Below are positions 52,427 through 59,101 of a stretch of DNA of 59,101 nucleotides, one piece after another. The position numbers were made by a program, and so were the translations under genes. Below the pieces are notes generated by a model that was given only the letters and a program-made list of their open reading frames with translations, had not been told where the DNA came from and searched no databases. The number at the start of each line of letters is the position of its first letter. Position 1 is the stretch's first letter. The DNA lies in assembly GCA_009602725.1 (NCBI GenBank), contig WELB01000051.1:493419-552519 (forward strand), in the 5' to 3' direction. This stretch comes from Spirogloea muscicola (lineage: Eukaryota; Streptophyta; Zygnematophyceae; Spirogloeales; Spirogloeaceae).

Positions 52427-55400
52427 ATGGCGCCCCTCGGGCTCCTCATCAACGTGACCAAGGTCGTCGGCACGATCAGCGTCGCCGGCCTCTTTGGCAA
52501 CCTCTGGGCCTTCCACAACTACCGCAAGAGGCACCTGTCGCCCTTCCACAGCTCCATTGACGAGGATGCAGACGTCGTCGCCGAGTTCCCCACTGACAAG
52601 TCCAGTGAGTGCTCACACTCCAAGCAGATCGCCCCGCCTGATCAACACCCGGCCACACAGCGGCAGGCTTGCGGCCCGTATTATGTCTCTTCGCTGCCGC
52701 ATGGTCGTCAGAGGGCCGGGCGAAGATGTCACGTTGGTCAGCTGGCTGCCTGCAAATGAGGGTCTTAGCCGACTCTCAGCAGAATGATCACTTTGATATA
52801 CGTTTGGTGCTCACATGATCAACAGAATGTAAGATTTGTCTTCAAGAACGCGGTCAGATGCAGTGCGCGGTGCAGATACAGGACTTGTTTCACGGCAATC
52901 ATATTTGCTTGCTCGTCATGTGCAGTCGAGGAAGGGGGCTTCTTCTTTGGGCTCGCCACAGCCCCGGCGCATGTCGAGGACCAGCTTCACGACTCGTGGC
53001 TGGAGTTTGCGCAGGAGACTGAGCCCAAGAAGAACCCTACAGAGCCCGGCGAGGACTCGACCGCCAGAGTCCATGAGAGCAGGGCAGAGGGAGGGATGAG
53101 TGATGATATGGCGGCACCTGGCAAGGAGAGTGAGGAGGGCCACGGTGTTGCGCAGACGCTGCCCGGCGGGCCCAAGGCGAAGCTGGCACCTGATGGGAAG
53201 TATGACGTCAAGGAGTCAGCTGATGAGGGAGGCGATGGTAAAGCACCTCCGAGCCAAGGCGACTCGAATGGGGCTGCCACAGGTAGCCACGACGTGCCCG
53301 TGAAGGGGGTCTTGACTGACAGCGTGGTCATGGTGAACGCCGAGGATGTGCCGTCTGTGGAGAGCGCGGAGACGGGAGCGAAGAGCGTCTCGGGGTCAGA
53401 GGGCTGGGAGGTTGTGGACAAGGGCAACGGTCAGGGCGGGGCCAATGGGAACAACAGCGGCAAGACCGCCGATGGCCAGCAAGACCCAGATGGCAGCAGC
53501 CGGCCACGCATCCGTAAGGTCCTGTCGACCAAGGGGAAGGGGGATGAGGAAGCGCAGATGGTCCACAATGTCCCTCGCCAGGTTGGCACGCAGTCACACT
53601 ACCAGCAGCAGAAGCAATGTATGGAGCTATGAAGTTGCTTAAGTTGAAGTGAGCTGCCAGTCTTTTATGCATGATTCTGGCACTCACCGGAGCGAAGAGG
53701 GGAGGAGGAGGAGGAGGAGGAGGAGGAGGAGGAGGAGGAGGAGGAGGGGGCCGGTGGGGTGGGAGTATGCATCAGTATCACTGCAATGGAAGCTAGCCAA
53801 GGGTTCAATGGGAGTGTGTTTGCATGGCAGGTCAAGAAGATGGGCAGGGTGGCGTATGAGGCAGCCATCAGGGGCATCAAGAAGGTTGAGGAGAGGGTGG
53901 AGGGCGACGAGGACGAAGACCTCAATGTGGCGGGGTGGCACAATGCTGCGCATCCGTGCGTGTCGGAGGAGACCTTTATAGATTAAGCTTGAACTCAGCA
54001 ATAGCATTAACTATGTCTTCACTGTTCTGCTGCATTTATGTGCATACTTAATGACGCATTTTTGTTGATTGGTACTTGCCGCTTCCGCTGGCTCCTGCAG
54101 GGAGGTGAGGCTAAAGTTCTGGTCCGAGCCTGACACTGAGCTGAAGCTGGCCAAGGACACCAATGCCTCTGTCTACCGCCTGGGCATTGACTGGGGTCGT
54201 ATTGTTGTGCGGGAGCCCAAGAATGGGATGGATGATTCAGTGGTGAGTGTGGGCCTCAATTGCCATCTCAATGGCCCAGCAATACACAGATTTCTTTCAA
54301 CATTGTCTGCTTCTCCTGGAGTCTCTGCGTCCTCTTTAAGATGGCCTGCTCATACGTGCAATCAAGTGCCCTGCAAGTCCAGGCTGGACTTTATCTCAAG
54401 CTGACTCTTAACTGCTGCCTAGCACACAGATTGATTGGAAAGCCGTGAAGCACTACAGATGGATTCTGGAGAGGGTGAAGAGCTACAATATGAGAATTAT
54501 GCTCACTATCTTCCACCACTCGCTGCCCATCTGGGCCCATCATTACGGAGGCTGGAGGAAGGAGAAGACCGTGAAATACTTTGTTGATTTCACAAGGTAG
54601 TAAGCTTGACATGTCAATGTGGCGTCCTATGCTATCTCTGCTCTTTTCTAGGCCCTCTGAAAATTAACACCACCTAATTTTCACAGCTCTTCCATCCTCC
54701 ACTACTGTCCTGGCTTACATCTCCTGCTTTTGGGCAATTAGGTCTGCTAAGTGATGCTACATGGCCTTGTCAACCATGTATGAGTCATACTTAATAGTAA
54801 AGCATCACCCAGTGATTGACAAGAAATTGGTGTAGCATTATATTGGTTGTGACTTCTGCCTTGCATTTCAGGCTGGTGGTCGAGGAGTTTGGAGATCTTG
54901 TTGAGTGGTGGATCACGTTCAACGAGCCCCACGTATTTGCCATGCTCACATACTGCGCCGGAGCCTGGCCCGGCGGAGATCCGAGCCTGCTGGAGCAGGC
55001 CATGTGTGTGATGCCCAAGGGAGTGTATACCACGGCCATGGACTTGATTGCCAAGTCCCATAATCAGGCCTATGATGTCCTTCACGAAGTTGGGTGAGTG
55101 TATCTCAACGGAGTGCCTCCAACATTCTGTGATAATGTAGCAAATGACTGTAGAGCAGGTTGCATACATGAATGTGGGACTGTTGCCTGCACATAGAAAT
55201 GAAGTGGGCAGGCACGATATTTGCCACAGAATTTGAAAGGCCAGTCACCCTGTTAGCCCAGCTCTTTGCCTCACCCATCGCTTGATGTTCAAGCACGACA
55301 ACGCAGAGAAGATGACAGCTGACGCACTCTTGCCTGCACACCAGAGCAAAGAAGGGATTCCCGGTGCGGGTGGGGTTGTCCCACCATATCTCCTTCATGC

Positions 55401-56882
55401 GTCCATATGGTTTGATGGATGTACCAGCCGTGATGTTCACCATGGGCTTGACGACGTTCCAGATCATTGATGATACATACAAGAAGCTGGACTTCATCGG
55501 CGTCAATTACTACGGACAGGTCAGCTCACGGACTCTTCTCTTGACCGGACCTGGACAACGCGCACCTGCCAGACTCCTTCTTCAGCTGTTGGACCTATGG
55601 ATCGAGTCTGAAGCTTCGATTTGGCCTGCAGGAATTTGTCAACACGCCTGGTCTGAAGCTCAAGCCCAACGAGGAGTTTAGTGAGTCTGGTCGCGGCATT
55701 TACCCTGATGGGCTCTTCCGCATCCTGGTGGCCTTCAACGAGCGCTACAACGTGCAGCGAGGTTGCGACCTTCCAATGATAATCACCGAGAGTGGCATCT
55801 CCGACTCCACCGACAAGCTTCGGCGGCCCTACATTATTGAGCACCTCCTTGCCGTCCGCTGTGCTATGGATCGTGTGAGTGGCATGCTGTGCACTGTTAC
55901 TTGTGGTCTATGCTCCTGAGATGCTTTCTGTGAATCAGTTGACTGGCAAGTCTTATCTTATTGCTTGTTCAATGTTGCAGGGTATCAAGGTGCAGGGCTA
56001 CTTGTACTGGACGACATCTGACAATTGGGAGTGGGCCGATGGGTATGGTCCCAAGTTTGGCCTCTTCTCAGTAGACAGGGAGAATGACTTGAAACGTTCA
56101 CCTCGACCATCCTTCAACCTGTACAAGGAGGTCCGTACTTGCCTAAGTACCTTCTTAGTTCCTCAACGAATTTTTGAGCAGATGATAGTGCCGCACATAC
56201 AGGGCTGGCACTTTCAGGAATGGGCTGTGTCATGTACCCTGGCTTGGCTGCCAATTTGTGCACACGGTGCATGAGGATTTTGAGGTTGACTGGTAAGTTG
56301 TACGACTGTCTTGTACCTCAGATATCAGCTACTGGGAAAGTTACCAAAGAACAGAGGGATGGGGAGTGGGGCAACCTTCAGAAGGCCATTCAGGAGAACG
56401 AAACAAGACCCTTTTGCCGTGAAGTGGATGATAAGGGCCTCATGTATGCAGGTATTTGCCAAGATTGGACCTATTGTTGACTTTAAGTGCAATGGTCATG
56501 CAACAGACCAAGTGCAATGGTCATGCAACAGACCCTTAAACTTTCTCTGATGTGTGGCACCTGTTACTTAACCGTCTCTTCATCGCTTGACCGTGTAGGT
56601 GGCCTGGATGAGCCCGTGCAACGCGGATACTCCAGCAGAGACTGGCGATTCGGCCACTACGAAGTCGATGGCCTCCAGGACTCTATCTCACGCTTCAGCC
56701 GATTTGCTCTGGGTGCCATCCGCTCAGTGATTCCATTCGTTGGCCAGAAGAATCAAGGTGTGTTGTCTCCAAGTGGGAAGCCCCAAGTAGCAGACCTGTA
56801 CAAGGGTGTCCCGAGTGGTGCGCCTCCAGCTGAGCTGGAGGCGCGTGGTGAGGTGGAGAACCTTGAGTCGATGGCTGCATGA
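52427..56882 (+). CDS. SFR2: SFR2-type galactolipid:galactolipid galactosyltransferase (GH1 fold)
   Basis: Homologue of SENSITIVE TO FREEZING 2, the chloroplast outer-envelope enzyme that transfers galactose between MGDG molecules to make oligogalactolipids under freezing, salt or drought. Eleven exons with consistent phase: 52427-52604, 52926-53618, 53802-53955, 54101-54242, 54430-54596, 54872-55093, 55345-55519, 55632-55874, 55981-56130, 56322-56451, 56599-56882; 845 residues (plant SFR2 about 620). An N-terminal hydrophobic segment (LGLLINVTKVVGTISVAGLF) fits membrane insertion without a cleaved transit peptide. Motifs: FFFGLATAPAHVEDQL, RLGIDWGRI, LTIFHHSLPIWAHHYGGW (SFR2-specific), WWITFNEPHV (acid/base Glu), HHISFMRPYG, DFIGVNYYGQ, IITESGISD (nucleophile Glu; usually TENG), WTTSDNWEWADGYGPKFGL, DWRFGHYEVDGLQD. 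About 220 extra acidic/Gly residues lie after the first strand. The exon 2 donor and exon 3 acceptor are the least certain boundaries. Confidence 0.94.
53701..53749 (+). repeat. GGA trinucleotide microsatellite
   Basis: About 15 GGA units in SFR2 intron 2 (53619-53801), purine-rich on the sense strand. Likely length-polymorphic; such tracts can affect splicing of the flanking exons. Confidence 0.9.
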
Positions 56883-57566
56883 AGCCGTTGCATAGAGCGC
56901 AGTCATCTCTAGAGCTTTGAGTGTCATTCATTTAGGCTTGCAGATTAGTTGTGTCTCTACAGTGTCAGCAACCAAAGTTGGCTCCAGCAGTGCATCCACG
57001 TGGGCCGCTCCTTTGTGTCGCGGCCCTGCCTATTATGCATTGTCTATTAGGAGCAAGGGATGTGCAAATAACCATCATTGTCTGTCAGGAGAAATGATTA
57101 TGCAGCTATCCATCTCCTCCATCACTTGCTTAGTGCGTTGCAATACTTATTTAGACCTTTACCGTCACCGCATGTCTGCATTGATTCACGTCATTAGTGA
57201 GCATGCTTGCTTTGCACATGGTGAGCATTGCTGCCTTGGGTAACAGTCTACGTGTCCAGGAGTACATTTCTGGTTATTCTGTCGTGTTTTACGAGTTAAT
57301 ATTGCTCTACTCTGCATTCTCGCTTGATATTCTGGGAACCTTTAGGAACTTGCCCTCCATCACAGGTACTTCAGCCAGCATAAGCTCCCTACATTACATC
57401 CACACAATGAGTGGTCCTCCTAAGTGGGCAGTGTTTACACGCATGTCACATAGTAGCTGAAAGACATTCACAATATCATCACAACAGCTATTGAGTGGTT
57501 GCTCAGTACATCTCGTATGCAGATATGCCTGCCACGAGTATGCCAATGCAATTTTTTTACCGGTTG

Positions 57567-57905
57567 TCAAAGATGACTGGCACATCCTGCCTGACGACGT
57601 CATCATCCTCAGCATCAGCTGAAGGCATTGGTACAAAGGTGTCAATTGCGATACAACTTGGCCATAAGTTCCAGTAAGCAACATGGGACAAACCCACAAT
57701 CGAGGAGAATCAGTGATGCCCGAAAAAGGTGTCAGGAGCTGAGTGAAACTCGTCGGTCCATGCGTATGTGCGCTTACATAGCAGCATAGGAAGCTCGTTT
57801 GGATGACGTACCGACACGAATGGCAGGGGGCAGGTCAGCTACGTCGATCTCCTGGAGCTGCCCAAACCTGACCAGGAAGGGTACCAGCGTCACCAGCCGG
57901 AACAA
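57567..57905 (-). CDS. Possible last exons of a minus-strand gene
   Basis: Two exon-like stretches. The first (about 57905-57812) reads FLVRFGQLQEIDVADLPPAI and ends at a good donor (TCG|GTACGTC). The second (down to 57567) reads AIDTFVPMPSADAEDDDVVR, QDVPVIFDNR and stops at TAA. The DLPP phrase after a short helix recalls the segment between membrane regions and the first nucleotide-binding domain of ABCC transporters, but nothing else supports that. The joining phase does not close with the only acceptor I see (57673), and no start codon is found upstream to 58360. Product unknown. Confidence 0.25.
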
Positions 57906-58352
57906 ACAAAAAGCGCTCTCAGTTGACCAGCGGGTGATGCAAATAATCGTGTAAGAGAGAAAAGGTGTGAGAGCGATCCTGCTCGCTTGATGCATGTGGG
58001 CAACCCGGAAGGTGGTGGCAAATGAGTAATGGAAAGACTGCGAGGGTGTTGCCTTTCTTGCCCATTGGATGGGTGAGTTAGTGCACTGCTGGTACTGCCT
58101 AGAAGCACAGGAGAAGGGCCGCAGACTGGAGCAGCCAGAGCCCCATGCGAGCGGGAGAAGGGAGAGTGGCGCTCCCGTCGGCCTACACAGCCGCTGCAGA
58201 CTTACCAGTCTATAATTCGAGCGATGGAGGAGCCGAACTCGTCCTTCTGCGTGGCACACAGTCGAGCGAGCGGGAGTTGCGTCACTGCGACGGAGCCAGA
58301 GTGCGTCTGCTCGGGGCCGCCTCTCAGGCGGCTCGCGCTCGGCCTCGTCTCC

Positions 58353-58830
58353 CTAAAGCCAGATCCCTATCTCTAAATCCCAAACCCCTAGACCAACCGC
58401 TTTTGATTCCGTGGTTCAAAATTGGAAATTAGCAGCGGGCAGCAGGGCCTGGTGGGCTGGTCAGAGTCCTGACAATCTCCGGTCGGGTATCGGGCTGGTC
58501 TGGGGCTGGGGTGGGCTCCAGTGGTTTCTTTGTCAGCGACTCATCTGAGCCTGCGCCCCCGGCTTAGCGGCGGCTCCTGCGAGCATTCCCGCGCTGCCGC
58601 CGCTGCCGGCTGCTGCCGATGGGGCCGCTGGGGGAGGCGGGCGCTGGCAGCCGTGCAATGGGCAAGCAGGGCCAGTGCTGAGAGGGCCATCACTAGGCTT
58701 TGCCACCCAGAGAAGGGTTAGGGTAGAGGTTTAGGGTATAAGCTTTAGGTTGAGAGGGTAGGAGAAAGCGGTTAAGGGGTGAGGGGTTAACGACTAGGGC
58801 TTTAGAGTTAGGGTGTATGTTTTAGGGTTT
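58353..58830. repeat. Degenerate telomere-like repeats near the contig end
   Basis: A C-rich stretch (about 58353-58392: CCCTAAAGCC, CCCTATCTCTAAATCCCAAA) and a longer G-rich stretch (about 58714-58830) with units such as GGTTAGGGTAGAGGTTTAGG, TTTAGGTTGAG, TTTAGAGTTAGGG and TTTTAGGGTTTAGGGG. The unit is close to TTTAGGG, the plant/green algal type, but copies are irregular. The C-rich block precedes the G-rich block, the opposite order to the repeat at 8471. Confidence 0.6.
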
Positions 58831-58975
58831 AGGGGAAGATGGAATGGCGAAGGTCAGAAGAGGTCAAGGGTTCGAACCTCCTGGGGCGTGAGGCGGATGC
58901 GGGCTCGCCGAGCCAGGCCCTCGACATCCAGCGGCGGCCGCTGCCGGGCCGGGCCGCCGCCGCCGCCCGCAGCCG

Positions 58976-59101
<126 letters not shown>

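Noticed and set aside
57774-58259. Minus-strand 161-codon frame as one exon
   Set aside because: Most of it lacks family features, and a GTAAGT donor at about 58204 and GTACGTC at 57811 suggest smaller exons; only 57812-57905 looks coding.
58858-58885. tRNA B-box-like GGGTTCGAACCTCC
   Set aside because: The T stem has a mismatch and no cloverleaf can be built around it.

Overview
The window is nuclear DNA from a eukaryote of the green lineage, most likely a green alga. It has intron-rich genes with GT-AG (one possible GC-AG) introns, plant-type versions of SFR2 and of the nuclear-pore protein NUA/TPR, and degenerate TTTAGGG-type telomeric DNA. There are no bacterial operon features. The last 122 bases are pure T, so the right edge is probably a contig end, and one unresolved base (N, 32506) marks a weak assembly point.

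Six protein-coding genes are identified from their sequence. From left to right: a 17-kb minus-strand gene for the nuclear basket protein NUA/TPR (15250-32351); a short plus-strand gene with a PAXX/XRCC4-like layout (32971-33747); a minus-strand bestrophin-family anion channel (34265-37360); a plus-strand pyrroline-5-carboxylate reductase, proline synthesis (about 40450-43376); a minus-strand CRIPT gene (43956-45448); and a plus-strand SFR2-type galactolipid remodelling enzyme (52427-56882). A small acidic protein of unknown function lies at 13010-13324, and a possible minus-strand gene is partly visible at 57567-57905. For P5CR (from its second exon), CRIPT and SFR2 every exon boundary could be placed with consistent phase. 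The NUA and PAXX-like genes are divergent and share an upstream region that a retroelement tail has invaded. P5CR and CRIPT are convergent.

The rest (about 1-6.96 kb, 9.7-11.9 kb, 37.8-40.4 kb, 45.8-51.8 kb) is a patchwork of short, mostly 5'-truncated non-LTR retroelement (LINE) remnants in both orientations. Many end in the same C-terminal peptide, [S/A]SDLxxL[T/S]RGY-stop, but carry different 3' untranslated tails. One tail class (T) has a GGGCTGG...CCAGCC hairpin and ends ATGGGCGAGCACTTTCTT; another (R) carries a GCGCACCGCGCGCCTTCTC box; a third (L) ends CTGGCCATTTGGCCTAC. Two nested insertions with direct-repeat flanks are readable. A separate 465-bp Tc1/mariner-type MITE (8317-8781) has perfect terminal repeats, TA flanks and a head-to-head telomere-like core.

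I found no defence system, CRISPR array, rRNA or convincing tRNA. The most unusual items are the multi-lineage LINE tail family, the telomere-cored MITE, the PAXX-like gene, and SFR2 with a long acidic insertion and a changed nucleophile motif.
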